Assembly (NCBI RefSeq): GCF_950100655.1
Contig: NZ_CATNLY010000045.1
Span: 307,489 to 371,488 of the forward strand
Reading direction: 5' to 3'
DNA from: Pleomorphomonas sp. T1.2MG-36
GTDB taxonomy: Bacteria; Pseudomonadota; Alphaproteobacteria; Rhizobiales; Pleomorphomonadaceae
Length of the DNA stretch: 64,000 nucleotides
The notes under the pieces are model-generated. The model was not told where the DNA came from, made no database searches, and was given only the letters and a program-made list of their open reading frames with translations. Position numbers and translations under genes: made by a program. Below, piece by piece: positions 42,235 to 56,019 of this stretch (within the stretch, counting starts at the first letter, position 1; each line of letters opens with the position of its first letter).

Positions 42235-43124
42235 TGGACGGCTCCGAATTTGCCGGCGACATAGAGGCAGGCGCCGCGCGCGCCGCTGTCGCCGAGGTTG
42301 GAGGCGAGCCGCACCTCAAGCACGTCGCGCGGGAAGGGCGCGCGAGCGTGGGCGAGAAGCCGCGTTTTCAGTGTATCGAAGGGGAAGGCCGGCATTTCGA
42401 GGACGCCGCCGCCCAGGAACACCAGCTCGGGGTCGATGATGTTGACGGCGGTGGCGATTCCCATCGCTGCCGTCTCGACGAAGGTGCGGATATCGGGGTG
42501 TTCGCCGTGGCAGGCGAAAATGTCGGCGATCGGCGTGTCCGGCGCGTTGCGTTCCTGCCAGCCCTTCAGCCAGCGACCGCAACACACCGTTTCGAGGCAG
42601 CCGACCTTGCCGCAGCCGCAGATGCCCGTGGCGCCGGGCACCGGGATATGGCCGAGTTCGGCGGCCGAACCATGGGCGCCCGTATAGAAGCCGTTGATCC
42701 ATACGGCATTGCCGACGCCGGTGCCGATGTAGACGCCGAGCGCCACCTTGGGCGTCCGCCCGCAGGCGCTCATGTCATGGAAGAACTGGAAATTGACGTC
42801 CCGCTCCGCCACGACCGGTACGCCGAGGGCGCCCTCCAGAAGCGACACCACATCGAGCCCGTCGAGCCCATCGACGTTGGGCGCCGACAGCACGACGCGG
42901 CGGTCGGCGTCGAGCGTTGCCGGCAAGCCGATGCCCACCGCCTGCGGCTGGAGGCCGCAGCGTTCCACGACGTCCCGATAACGGGCGATGGTTCCGGCAA
43001 GCCTCGGTCCCGCTGCCATCAGGTCGGCGGTCACGTATTTCTCGGACAGCACGAATTTGTCGTCCGCCATCACGGCGAAACGCGTGTGCGTGCCGCCGAG
43101 GTCGATGCCGGCGAAGACGCTCAT
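42231..43124 (-). CDS. alsK: D-allose kinase (ROK family)
   Basis: 297-aa ROK sugar kinase with ATP motif FAGIDLGGTHTRFAV, the active-site region SAAELGHIPV, and an intact zinc motif CGCGKVGCLET, marking a catalytic ROK kinase. E. coli AlsK is about 309 aa and phosphorylates D-allose at O6. Placement between alsE and rpiB, with ATGA overlaps on both sides, supports allose kinase over a general glucokinase. Confidence 0.88.
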   Translation of the reverse strand: MSVFAGIDLGGTHTRFAVMADDKFVLSEKYVTADLMAAGPRLAGTIARYRDVVERCGLQPQAVGIGLPATLDADRRVVLSAPNVDGLDGLDVVSLLEGALGVPVVAERDVNFQFFHDMSACGRTPKVALGVYIGTGVGNAVWINGFYTGAHGSAAELGHIPVPGATGICGCGKVGCLETVCCGRWLKGWQERNAPDTPIADIFACHGEHPDIRTFVETAAMGIATAVNIIDPELVFLGGGVLEMPAFPFDTLKTRLLAHARAPFPRDVLEVRLASNLGDSGARGACLYVAGKFGAVQ

Positions 43125-43804
43125 GCTGACGCTCCGAGAGCCGCCTCGATGTCGGCGGTCATGATATTCCAGGCCTCGGCGATGTCTTCGTGATTGTGGA
43201 AAAGACCCGAGGTGCCGACGATGAACACGTCGGCGCCGGCCGCGGCAAGGCGCGCATAGGTGCGCTTGTTGCAGGATCCGTCGACTTCGATCAGGAAGTT
43301 GAGGCCGCGTTCCTCGCGCAGACGCTTGGCTTCCGCGATCTTGTCCAGCATCTCCTCGATGAACGGCTGGCCGGCATAGCCCGGATCGACCGTCATGATG
43401 GTGATCTTGTCGATCAGGTGGATGTAGTGCTTGAGGCTGTCGAGCGGCGTCGCCGGATTGACCACGATGCCGGGCTTGCAACCGAGCTCGCGGATCTTGG
43501 CGATGATGCGGAAGGCGATGGCGTTGATCGTCTCGGCTTGCGGGGAAATGTAACCGGCGCCCGCCTTGGCCATGATCGGCACCCACATCCACGGGTCCGT
43601 GGTCATCAGGTGGCAATCCATCGGCAGCTTGGAGACCTTGGTGACATTCTCCATGAAGAACGGCGACAGCGTGAGGTTCGGCACGTAATGGCCGTCCATG
43701 ATGTCGATGTGCAGAAAATCGGCATGGCTGTCGAGGAAGGTAAGCTGTTCCTTGAAGCGCAGGAGGTCCATGCACATCAGGGAGGGAGAAATCTTGATCT
43801 TCAT
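43121..43804 (-). CDS. alsE: D-allulose-6-phosphate 3-epimerase
   Basis: 227-aa TIM-barrel epimerase converting allulose 6-phosphate to fructose 6-phosphate. It resembles E. coli AlsE much more than Rpe: KISPSLMCMDLLRFKEQ, HADFLHIDIMDGHYVPNLT, then DKITIMTVDPGYAGQPFI and VDGSCNKRTYARLAAAGAD. Metal-binding His/Asp are in HIDIMDG. Start ATG 43804. A GC-rich hairpin lies in the 130-bp gap after alsC. Confidence 0.93.
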   Translation of the reverse strand: MKIKISPSLMCMDLLRFKEQLTFLDSHADFLHIDIMDGHYVPNLTLSPFFMENVTKVSKLPMDCHLMTTDPWMWVPIMAKAGAGYISPQAETINAIAFRIIAKIRELGCKPGIVVNPATPLDSLKHYIHLIDKITIMTVDPGYAGQPFIEEMLDKIAEAKRLREERGLNFLIEVDGSCNKRTYARLAAAGADVFIVGTSGLFHNHEDIAEAWNIMTADIEAALGASA

Positions 43805-43840
43805 CGGGTCGTCCTGGTCTGGGCCGGTACTTTCCGGCAA

Positions 43841-43871
43841 GCCCCCCGCCGTGGGGAGGAGCGGCGGGGGC
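43841..43871 (-). other. Intercistronic hairpin between alsC and alsE
   Basis: GC-rich arms GCCCCCCGCCG (43841-43851) and CGGCGGGGGC (43862-43871) with about a 10-base loop. No uridine run, so a processing or attenuation element is more likely than a full terminator. Confidence 0.4.
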
Positions 43872-43934
43872 GGGCCGCCCCGCCTGGAGGACGGCGGGAC
43901 GGGACTCTTTATATGATGACCGACGGGCTTTGCA

Positions 43935-44881
43935 TCAGCGCATGCGGCCGATCAGGCGGTCGAGCGCCACGGCCGAGATGATCAGTCCGCCCATCACCAC
44001 CAACTGGTAGAAGGTGGGAACGCGCAGGATGTTGAGGCCGTTGTTGATGGTGCCGATGATCAGGCCGCCGATTACCACGGAGGGGATGCGTCCCTTGCCG
44101 CCGAAGAAGCTGGTGCCGCCGATGATCACCGCCGCGATGGCGTAGGTCTCAAAGCCGGTGCCGGCCGCCGGCTCGGCAGCGCCGAGGCGGGCGATGGACA
44201 GCACGCCGGCAAGACCGGCGCAGAGGCCGGAGATCATGAAGACGATCAACGTGTGCAGCTTGACGTCGATGCCCGAATAGAAGGCCGATTCCTTGTTGCC
44301 ACCGACCGCGTAGATATTGCGGCCGAGGCGCGTCTTGGCGGTGAAAAACCAGAGCACGACGGCAAACGACAGCGCAAAGATGACAGGCACCGGTACGAAG
44401 CCGACGAAGCCGGTGACCGTATTCACGAAGTCGTAGGAGAAGCCGAACACCGGACTGGCACCGGAGATGATCATTGTCACGCCACGGAAGATGGCATTGG
44501 TGCCAAGAGTGATGATGAACGGATGCAGGCCGGTAAAGTTGACCAGCAGGCCGTTGATCGCGCCGAGCACCAGACCGCCGCCGACGCCACCCAGCAGCAC
44601 CGCCAGCGTCGGATCGAAGCCGGCCACCATCAGCTGGGCGGTGATCATGCCGGTGAGCGCCAGAACCGCGCCGACCGACAGGTCGATGCCGGCGATCAGG
44701 ATCGGGAAGAACTCGCCGAGCGCGATCATGATGGTGATCGAACTCTGCAGGAAGATCTGCACGATGTTTTCGGGGCGGGTGAAATAGGTGGGAGACAAGG
44801 CGCTGAACAGCACCACGATCACCAGCAGGATGCAGAGCGTCCCGTAGATGTCCCAGAGTTTGCCAAGTTTCACGCGCTGGC

Positions 44882-44885
<4 letters not shown>
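43935..44885 (-). CDS. alsC: D-allose ABC transporter permease
   Basis: 316-aa CUT2 (ribose type) membrane subunit with about 8-10 hydrophobic segments. Family markers are GIDLSVGAVLALTGM, NTIFRG-like GTNAIFRGVTMI, and GGTSFFGGKGRIPSVVIGGLIIG. ATG overlaps the alsA stop (ATGA). Assigned to allose transport by its place between alsA and alsE; alone it could be any CUT2 permease. Confidence 0.92.
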
Positions 44886-46456
<1,571 letters not shown>

Positions 46457-46604
46457 GTCGATCTCGCTTAGGTCGTCCGATCGGATGGCTGTCCAGAGCA
46501 TCCGCCCGAGCACCTGCCGGGCGCTGCGGTAAAGGCGGCTGCGTGAAAGCGAAGGGAGGCGGCAAAAGCCCGCTTCAGGTCGAGCGGCTCTTGCTCAAGA
46601 AATC

Positions 46605-46636
46605 GTCCGGCGCGCCGGGGGAGTGACACGCCGGAC
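46605..46636 (-). other. Intercistronic stem-loop after alsB
   Basis: Perfect 8-bp arms GTCCGGCG and CGCCGGAC separated by 16 bases, between alsB and alsA. Likely protects alsB mRNA and lowers downstream expression. Confidence 0.5.
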
Positions 46637-46691
46637 GGAGGAGGAGGGAGGCGGCCGCATGCGCAACGGCCGTCTCGCCTCGGTCAAGGCA

Positions 46692-47630
46692 TCACTTGGT
46701 GACGAGAACCGAATCCACCGCGACAAACTTGGGCTCGGTGCCAACCGGCGTCAGCTTGCCAGCCTTGACGGCATTGACCAGCAGCTCAAGGCTGGTGGCG
46801 CCGACCTTGGCCGGGTCCTGGGCGACAGTGGCGGTCAGGCGACCGGCTGCCACCATCTCGCGGGCTTCCGGAGCACCGTCGGTGCCGACCACCAGCACCT
46901 TGCCGGCCTTGCCGGCATTCTGCACCGCCTGCATGACGCCGAGCGCCATGGTGTCGTTGGCGCAGTAGAAGGCCTTCAGGTCGGGCGACGACTGCAGGAT
47001 GTTGGTAGCGACGTCGAGCGCCTTCAGACGATCCCAGTCAGCCGGCTGGCTGGCGACGAGCTTGACGTTCGAGGTGGCCTCGAAGGCCGCCTTGGCGCCG
47101 TCATGGCGAGCCTGGCCCGAAGCGTTGCCGGCCTTGCCTTCGACGATGGCGACTTCGCCGCCCTCGGCGCCGAGCTGGTCGATGATGAACTTGGCACCCT
47201 TCTCACCAACCTTGACGTTGTCGGTGGTGACGAAGGCTTCGACGGTGGCGCCGGCGGCCTCGAGGGCCTTCATGTCGACCTTCTCGTCGATGTTGACGAT
47301 CGGCTTGCCCTTCTTGTAGGCGGCTGCGGCCGGGTTGACCAGATTGACCGGCGACAGCGGCGCAAAGCCGAAGCCCTTGTAATCGCGGTTCAGCATGTCC
47401 TCGAACAGCTGCAGCTGAGCCTGGAAGTCCTCCTCGGACGGCGAGGCAACGATGTCGACCTCAACGCCGAGCTCCTTGGCCTTGGCCTCGATGCCGTCCT
47501 TCATCTGCACCCAGAACGGGTTGGACAGCGTCTTGAGGACGATGGCGTAGTCTGCGGCCATGGCGCTGGCGGAAAAGCCAAACATGCTGGCGGCGGCGAC
47601 GGTCGCGATGAGCAAGCCTCTGATTTTCAT
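46692..47630 (-). CDS. alsB: D-allose-binding periplasmic protein
   Basis: 312-aa periplasmic binding protein with a signal peptide cleaved near SASAMAA. It matches E. coli AlsB strikingly by eye: VLKTLSNPFWVQMKDGIE, SPSEEDFQAQLQLFEDM, VEAFVTTDNVKVGEKGA, IVEGKAGNASGQARHDGA, SQPADWDRLKALDVATNIL, YCANDTMALGVMQAV. This specific similarity is the main reason to call the operon allose rather than ribose. ATG overlaps the rpiR stop (ATGA). Confidence 0.95.
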   Translation of the reverse strand: MKIRGLLIATVAAASMFGFSASAMAADYAIVLKTLSNPFWVQMKDGIEAKAKELGVEVDIVASPSEEDFQAQLQLFEDMLNRDYKGFGFAPLSPVNLVNPAAAAYKKGKPIVNIDEKVDMKALEAAGATVEAFVTTDNVKVGEKGAKFIIDQLGAEGGEVAIVEGKAGNASGQARHDGAKAAFEATSNVKLVASQPADWDRLKALDVATNILQSSPDLKAFYCANDTMALGVMQAVQNAGKAGKVLVVGTDGAPEAREMVAAGRLTATVAQDPAKVGATSLELLVNAVKAGKLTPVGTEPKFVAVDSVLVTK

Positions 47631-48625
47631 AACTCCACCCTTTTCCTTGCGGTTTCCTTCGCCGGCTGAACGCCGTCCGGCGAATTTTTGTCAGCGCGGG
47701 GCGTGCCGCGTCTTTCGGTCCGGCCACGATCGTTCGTCGAGTAGACGGCGACGGAGGTCAGCACCTTGTTCAGATTGCGCTCGGCGGTTTCGTAGTCTTC
47801 ACGCGCCAGGCAGATGAACATCGTGTCGAGGATGGCGAGCTGGGCGATGCGGGCGGCGGCGTTCTGCCCCATGAGCGGGGCTTCCTTGGCCGGCGCGCAC
47901 AGCACGACATCCGAATTGCGGGCCAGTGTCGAAGCGATCGAGTTGGTGATGGTGATCACCTTGGCGCCGGCGGCGCGGGCGACTTCCGCGCCGAGGATGA
48001 CGTCCTTGGATTCGCCCGAGTGAGAAACCACCAGCGCCGCGTCGCCTTCTTCGAGAAGGCTTGCCGACATGGCGATCAGGTGCGCGTCGGAGAATACGCT
48101 CGAACGGATGCCGATCCTCAGGAACTTGTGCGAAGCGTCGGCACAGACGGTGGCCGAGCCGCCGACGCCGTAGAGGTCGCGGTGACGCGCCTTGATGAAG
48201 ATACGCGCGGCCTCGGTGATGGCGTCGATGTCGAGGATGCTTTCCACCTCTTCGAGGGCCGAACGCTCCGTTGCGAACACCTTGCGCACGATCTGCGGGA
48301 TGGAATCCTCCCGCCTGAGCTCTTCGTCGAATTCCACCCGCAGGTTGGCATAATAGGCCATGAGGTCGGCGCGCAGATCCTTGAACCCGCCGTAGCCCAG
48401 TCGCCGCGCCACCTTGACGACCATCGCTTCGGAAATGCCAAGCGCCGCAGCGACTTCACCGATCTTCGGGTTATTCGTCAAATTCCCGCGTTCTAACAAC
48501 CAGAGGGCAACAGTCTGCTCCCCCTGTGAAAGCGCAGGTAGCAGCATACGGATATGCGCCGCGACCGCCATATGGTCCCGGGTTTTGCTCTCTTTCTGGT
48601 GGCCGGCCCGCTCTTTGTTCGTCAT
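47627..48625 (-). CDS. rpiR: RpiR-family regulator of the allose operon
   Basis: 332-aa regulator with an N-terminal RpiR helix-turn-helix (PKIGEVAAALGISEAMVVKVARRLGYGGFKDLR) and a SIS phosphosugar-binding domain (LYGVGGSATVCADASHKFLRIG, ALVVSHSGESKDV). E. coli als/rpiB is controlled by the same family (RpiR/AlsR), probably sensing allose 6-phosphate. Promoter-proximal gene of the operon; the stop overlaps alsB. ATG 48625; a TTG three codons upstream is possible. Confidence 0.92.
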   Translation of the reverse strand: MTNKERAGHQKESKTRDHMAVAAHIRMLLPALSQGEQTVALWLLERGNLTNNPKIGEVAAALGISEAMVVKVARRLGYGGFKDLRADLMAYYANLRVEFDEELRREDSIPQIVRKVFATERSALEEVESILDIDAITEAARIFIKARHRDLYGVGGSATVCADASHKFLRIGIRSSVFSDAHLIAMSASLLEEGDAALVVSHSGESKDVILGAEVARAAGAKVITITNSIASTLARNSDVVLCAPAKEAPLMGQNAAARIAQLAILDTMFICLAREDYETAERNLNKVLTSVAVYSTNDRGRTERRGTPRADKNSPDGVQPAKETARKRVEL

Positions 48626-48672
48626 GTAGCCCAAACCTCGCGCGCTCGCCGACGCCGTGCGTGATGGGCAAA

Positions 48673-48703
48673 ACTTTACGAAAGTGACGTAGACATGTAA
48701 AGT
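48673..48703 (-). promoter_or_regulatory. rpiR-als promoter covered by an inverted repeat
   Basis: Minus strand: TTTACA (48702-48697), 17-bp spacer, TAAAGT (48679-48674). A perfect 7-bp inverted repeat ACTTTAC-N17-GTAAAGT overlaps both elements, as expected for repression by RpiR. The rest of 48626-48948 holds no gene that I can support. Confidence 0.55.
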
Positions 48704-48948
48704 GCAAACCGAGGAGACTTTCTTGTCTGGTGTTTATACTTATGGATGATTGCCGGGCGTAACGGCGCGTCGACACGGCCCGAGGAAGGGCGCGTCCGCA
48801 TGGTTCCGCTTCGATATCCAGGAGGAGCCGACCAGCCAGGAAGGCCAAGTTTCACCCCCGGTCGGCGGCTTGAATCTGCCTGCCGTCCGTCATGGGGCGT
48901 CGTCGTTTATCGGCGACCGGCCCCGGGGTCCGAGGCCGGCCGCAGTTG

Positions 48949-51351
<2,403 letters not shown>

Positions 51352-51408
51352 TCATAGAGGACACCCTGGGCCGGCGTTGCGTCGTCCCGGATTGAGGGAG
51401 GGTGCGTC

Positions 51409-52806
51409 TTGGCTTGGACCGAGCATCTGGCGCTCGTCTACTTCCTGATCGAATGGTCGATCCGCTTGGTCATGGTGGTGGTCGTCCCCCTGCGCCGCCA
51501 GCCCGAGGCGGCGCGCAGCTGGCTGCTGCTGGTGTTCTTCCTGCCGTTGCCGGCCCTTGTCCTCTATCGCCTGATCGGGCGCTCGCGTTTTCCCGCCTGG
51601 CGGCAGCAGCGCTTTGCCGAAGCCGCCGTCATCCGGCGACGCTTGGCGGCATCCCTGCCGCGACCGGCCCAGCCGGTGCCCGGAATCGCCGAACTTGCAG
51701 AACGACTTGGCGAGTTTCCGGTGACCGGTGCGTCTAGCCTGGCGCTGATCGGCGACTACGAGCAATCGATCGACCGCCTTGTGGCCGATATCGACACGGC
51801 CGAGGCCAGCGTTCATTTGCTGACCTACATCTTTGCAGACGATGTCACCGGCCTGAAGGTGGCTGCCGCGCTCGGCCGTGCGGCTCGTCGCGGTGTCGAT
51901 GCGCGCGTGCTGATCGACGCCATCGGCTCTCGTCCATGGGCGCGGCGAATACAGGCCATCCTCGCGGCCGATGGAGTGCAATGCCGGCTTGCCTTGCCGG
52001 TCCGCTGGTGGACGACGGTCCGGCGGGCGCGGGCAGACCTGCGCAATCACCGCAAGATCGCGGTGATCGACGGCCGCCTCGCCTACGTCGGCTCGCAGAA
52101 CATCGTCGATCGCGATTTTCGTCGCGGCATCGTCAACGACGAACTGGTGGCCCGCGTCGAGGGACCGGCGGCGGCGGCCGTGGCGGCTGTCTTCGCCAGC
52201 GATTGGTATCTCGAAACCCGCGAGATCCTGCCGGCGCCACCGACACCGGACGTGGCGCTCTCTCCCGTTCAGATCATGCCGAGCGGGCCGGATTACGGCG
52301 TGCCGGGCTTCGAACGCCTGCTGGTCGCTCTCATCCATGCCGCCGAAACGCAGGTGACGCTGGTCAGTCCCTATCTGATACCCGACGAGGCGTTGCTCGC
52401 GGCCCTTCAGACGGCGGCCTATCGCGGCGTCGTCATCGACCTCGTCGTTTCCCGCGTGGTGGACCAGAGGCTGGTGCGCCTCGCCCAGCGTTCGTTCTAC
52501 GACGAACTGATGTCGATGGGTGTGCGCATCCACCGCTATCGCGCCCATCTCCTTCACGCCAAGCACGTGTCGATCGACGGCCGGATCGGCGTCGTGGGCT
52601 CGGGCAACGCCGACCTCAGGTCCTTCATGCTCAACGCCGAGGTCAGCATGCTGCTCTACGACCCGGCGCAGGTTGCCGAACTGGTTGCCCGTCAAGCCGA
52701 GTGCATGGCCTTGAGCGATCGCCTGGATCTCTATGAGTGGCGGCGGCGGCCGATGGTGTTGAGTCTTGCCGAAAATCTGGCGCGGCTGGTCAGTCCGCTG
52801 CTCTGA
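51409..52806 (+). CDS. cls: Cardiolipin synthase-like phospholipase D family protein
   Basis: 465-aa membrane enzyme. Two N-terminal hydrophobic segments (about 8-27 and 35-55) precede two HKD domains: NHRKIAVIDGRLAYVGSQNI and LHAKHVSIDGRIGVVGSGNAD. The family condenses two phosphatidylglycerols, or PG and PE, to cardiolipin. Start is TTG 51409 with GAGGGAGGG about 6 nt upstream. Transcribed divergently from katG and convergent with the GH38 gene. Confidence 0.9.
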   Translation: MAWTEHLALVYFLIEWSIRLVMVVVVPLRRQPEAARSWLLLVFFLPLPALVLYRLIGRSRFPAWRQQRFAEAAVIRRRLAASLPRPAQPVPGIAELAERLGEFPVTGASSLALIGDYEQSIDRLVADIDTAEASVHLLTYIFADDVTGLKVAAALGRAARRGVDARVLIDAIGSRPWARRIQAILAADGVQCRLALPVRWWTTVRRARADLRNHRKIAVIDGRLAYVGSQNIVDRDFRRGIVNDELVARVEGPAAAAVAAVFASDWYLETREILPAPPTPDVALSPVQIMPSGPDYGVPGFERLLVALIHAAETQVTLVSPYLIPDEALLAALQTAAYRGVVIDLVVSRVVDQRLVRLAQRSFYDELMSMGVRIHRYRAHLLHAKHVSIDGRIGVVGSGNADLRSFMLNAEVSMLLYDPAQVAELVARQAECMALSDRLDLYEWRRRPMVLSLAENLARLVSPLL

Positions 52807-52825
52807 CCGGCCTCCGGCGCCGGAA

Positions 52826-52845
52826 CGGGCGGCGGCTGCCGCCCG
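52826..52845. terminator. Hairpin between convergent cls and GH38 genes
   Basis: Perfect 8-bp arms CGGGCGGC / GCCGCCCG with a 4-base loop in the 63-bp convergent gap. No clear uridine run on either side. Confidence 0.45.
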
Positions 52846-52869
52846 CTACATGGGGGCAGGCCGACAGCA

Positions 52870-55800
52870 TCAAAACCGATAGCTGGCCAGGCCGAACGGG
52901 CGGCCGAGGTCGTTATCGTCTCCGGCCTTGGCCCTTTCGAGCGCATCGACCGGCATCGCCACTTTTCCCTCCGGCAATGCAAGCGAGAAAGCCCCGCGCC
53001 GCCCGGCCGCTTCCGACAGGCGCACCACGTATCCCGCGCCATCCTCGGCCGGTTTCAGGGCGTGCAGGCGCACTTGCTGGCCGGCAAGGCCGATCGGTGC
53101 GACGTCGTAGTCGGCCTCGCCGCGTGCGGCGACGAAAGTCGGCGGAGTGGCCAGCAGATCGGCCTCGGCCTGCACCGCCTCGCTCCACCAGCGGCCGTCG
53201 TGCGGCAATATGGCGTAGACGAAGCGATGATGCCCCTCGTCGGCCAGCATGTCCGGATACATCGGTCCGCGGATGAGGCTCAGCGTCAACAGGTTGCCCT
53301 TCGCCGAGAAGCCGTATTTGTCGGCCGACAGAAGCGCCGCGCCCCAATCGGTCTCGGACAGCGAGGCGAAGCGATGGCCGCAGGCCTCGAACTGGGCGCG
53401 CTGCCATGTGGTGTTGTCGTGAGTCGGTCGCCGGGTGACGCCGATCGCCTGGTCGAACACCGCTTCCTCGGCCAGCACGGTCACCGGGAAGGTGGCGCGC
53501 AGGTAGGTGCGGCGATCGTGCCAGTCGAGATCGGTCACAATCTCGAGGCGCGGGCTGTTGGCCCAGAGGCGCAGCCGCTGGCGGATGGTGCTGGCCGAAT
53601 GGCGGCGAACGACCTCGACTTCGGCGAGATGCGGCCCCTCCGCCGTCACCCGCCGGCTCTCGACCGACAGCCACTCTTCCTCGCCGAGCTCGAATCCGGC
53701 CTCAATGTCCCAGGCATCGTATTGGCGAGGCAAGTCGTTGCGGTAAAGCATCAGCCGGTTGCCCGGCCCGTCGAGCAATTCGCGTCCGCACCGCTTGTCC
53801 AAAAGGCTGGCGACACGGCCGAACTCGTCGAGCGTCACCCTGACGAAGTCGTTCTCCAGCACGTTGCCATCGGTGCCGACCGTCCGGGTGCCTGCCGTCC
53901 CCGCGAAAGCCAGGGATAGCGGTCGTATCTCGCGGTCGATCGTCGCAACGTAGCCCCCCTCGACCGGTTGCGGCCTGAGCACGGCGGGCAATGGATCGCG
54001 GCTCTCGACCTGAAGGGCGGTTTTGGCCGAGCCCGAAATGTTGGCGATCAGCAGGCCCTCGCGGGTGCCCGAGCGCCGGGTCGCGATCGCGGCGAGGCGC
54101 GCATGAGCGATGGTCGCGGCATGGTCGACCACGCCGGACAGCTCTGTTTCGGTCTGTTCGTAGACCTCGCGGACGGAAGATCCCGGCAGGATGTCGTGGA
54201 ACTGGTTGCGCAGGAGCAGCGTCCAGTCGGCGGCCAGATCGGGCCTCTCCGACGAGCCCCCATCGAGTGCATCGAGCACCGACAGCGCCTCGGCGGAGAC
54301 GAGGCCCGCTTCGGCGCGCCGGTTGAGCTGCTTGACGCGCGCCTGCGTCGTCAGCGTGGCACGGTGGTATTCCAGGTAGAGTTCACCCCGCCAGACCGGC
54401 AACGCCGCGTGCTCCAGGCTCTTGGCCAGATTGAGCACATGCGGCTCAAGGGCGCCGTGGCTGACGGAGGGGATGGCCGGCATGGCGTCGAGAAGAGGCA
54501 GGGACTCGATCTGGTCGGGATCCGGTCCGCCGCCGCCGTCGCCCCAGCCATAGGAAGCGATGACCGTGTCGGACAGATCCTTGCCACCGTGATTGCGCCA
54601 GACCTCCAGAAGCGCAGGCGGCGAGATCGTCATGTTGTAGCCTTCGTGCGCCGAGGCGTCGAAGGTATGCACGAACACTCGCGAGCCGTCGTTGCCCTGC
54701 CAGCGGAACAGGTTGTCGGTGAGGCGATTGGTTTCGTTCCAGGTCACCTTGATGGTCACCATCGCCTCGATGCCGGCATGGCGCATGATCTGCGGCATGG
54801 CGCCGGTGAATCCGAAGGTGTCAGGCAGCCAGGCCACTTGGCTGAGGCGTCCGAAGTGCTTCAGGAAATAGCTCTGCCCCAGTACGAACTGGCGCAGGAA
54901 GGCCTCGGCCGAGGGCATGTTGGTGTCGCATTCGATCAGCATGCCGCCGATCGGCTCCCATCGCCCTTCGGCGACCCAGCGGCGGATTTCCTCGAACAGG
55001 GCAGGGTCTTCTTCCTCCGTGTGGGCATAGAAGATCGAAGACGACTGCAGGAAGCGGAAATCCGGATAGCGCTTCATCAGCGAGTTGACGCTCGAAAAGG
55101 TGCGAACGATCTTGCGCACGGTTTCCGGTTGCGGCCACAGCCAGGCATAGTCGATGTGGGCATGGCCGCTGACCAGCACATTGCCCTGCTTGGGATAGGC
55201 GAGGCGCAGTTCGGCCATAAGGTCGTCAAAACGCCGGCAGGCCTCTACCACCGAGGCGATGGCCTCGCTGGAGAGCGGCGCCGGCTCCAGCGTCGGTTCG
55301 AAGCTGCGCTCCCAGATGTCGCGCGCCCAGGCGCGATCGGCGAGGCGCGGACCGATCTCCGAGGTTACCGTCGGCAGGCGCAGGCCGGAGACGACGATCG
55401 AGGCCGCCTCGAACAGCGACCGGGAGAGCTCCTTGTCGTCAACGGCGTCGGCCGTCGCCTTCAGTGTCGCGAGCTGCCGGCGCAGATGGCGCACTTCCGG
55501 ATAGAACTCATAGACCTCGGCCATGCCGAGGCGCGGCTCGCGATTGGGGATGCCGAACAAAGTGCGAGCTGCCGCTTCCACCACGATGCGAAAGGCGACG
55601 CCGCGCGGCGCGTCGAACCGGCGATGGCGTGGATTGGCCGAGAAGCTATCGAGAAGCGTGCCATCGAGGCCGAGGAGTCGGACCAGGGATTCGCCTCCGA
55701 AATCGAACCGCAGCTCGACGGGGCCTTCCGGCAGCGTCACCGGCTCGCCGAGTTCGAAGCGGTGGATGCCGTGGCGGTCGCTCCAGTCCTCGCCCAGCGC

Positions 55801-55953
55801 TATCTGCCGCTGCGCGCCGTCCGGCCCCGCCTCCATGAAGGGCCCGAGATGCCGCCGGGTCTTCAGCTCGAAAGCTTCGAGCTCATCCACCCAAGTGTCG
55901 ACATGGCGGGAAAGCTGCTCAAGGGTTCTCTGGCGGTCGCGATAGGGGCGCAT
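52870..55953 (-). CDS. Alpha-mannosidase, glycoside hydrolase family 38 (second copy)
   Basis: 1027-aa GH38 enzyme. Zinc motif GHAHIDYAWLWP (His266, Asp268) and nucleophile Asp378 in WLPDTFGFTGAMPQ; FLQSSSIFYAHTEEEDPALF and RNQFHDILPGSSVREVYEQ mirror the other copy at 35220, from which it clearly differs in sequence. No signal peptide, so cytoplasmic. Start ATG 55953. It lies 66 bp after lacI in the same direction, as third gene of gfo-lacI-GH38, and presumably processes the glycoside brought in by the divergent importer. Confidence 0.95.
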   Translation of the reverse strand: MRPYRDRQRTLEQLSRHVDTWVDELEAFELKTRRHLGPFMEAGPDGAQRQIALGEDWSDRHGIHRFELGEPVTLPEGPVELRFDFGGESLVRLLGLDGTLLDSFSANPRHRRFDAPRGVAFRIVVEAAARTLFGIPNREPRLGMAEVYEFYPEVRHLRRQLATLKATADAVDDKELSRSLFEAASIVVSGLRLPTVTSEIGPRLADRAWARDIWERSFEPTLEPAPLSSEAIASVVEACRRFDDLMAELRLAYPKQGNVLVSGHAHIDYAWLWPQPETVRKIVRTFSSVNSLMKRYPDFRFLQSSSIFYAHTEEEDPALFEEIRRWVAEGRWEPIGGMLIECDTNMPSAEAFLRQFVLGQSYFLKHFGRLSQVAWLPDTFGFTGAMPQIMRHAGIEAMVTIKVTWNETNRLTDNLFRWQGNDGSRVFVHTFDASAHEGYNMTISPPALLEVWRNHGGKDLSDTVIASYGWGDGGGGPDPDQIESLPLLDAMPAIPSVSHGALEPHVLNLAKSLEHAALPVWRGELYLEYHRATLTTQARVKQLNRRAEAGLVSAEALSVLDALDGGSSERPDLAADWTLLLRNQFHDILPGSSVREVYEQTETELSGVVDHAATIAHARLAAIATRRSGTREGLLIANISGSAKTALQVESRDPLPAVLRPQPVEGGYVATIDREIRPLSLAFAGTAGTRTVGTDGNVLENDFVRVTLDEFGRVASLLDKRCGRELLDGPGNRLMLYRNDLPRQYDAWDIEAGFELGEEEWLSVESRRVTAEGPHLAEVEVVRRHSASTIRQRLRLWANSPRLEIVTDLDWHDRRTYLRATFPVTVLAEEAVFDQAIGVTRRPTHDNTTWQRAQFEACGHRFASLSETDWGAALLSADKYGFSAKGNLLTLSLIRGPMYPDMLADEGHHRFVYAILPHDGRWWSEAVQAEADLLATPPTFVAARGEADYDVAPIGLAGQQVRLHALKPAEDGAGYVVRLSEAAGRRGAFSLALPEGKVAMPVDALERAKAGDDNDLGRPFGLASYRF

Positions 55954-56019
55954 GTCTGAATTCCAGTCGGTGGGGTTGGGCGACTGTCCTCTGGGGCGGG
56001 ACGTGAAGAGGCAAGGGCG

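Noticed and set aside
42231..43775. 514-codon reading of the alsK frame
   Set aside because: The upstream part is an out-of-frame reading of alsE; alsK starts at 43124 with ATGA overlap.
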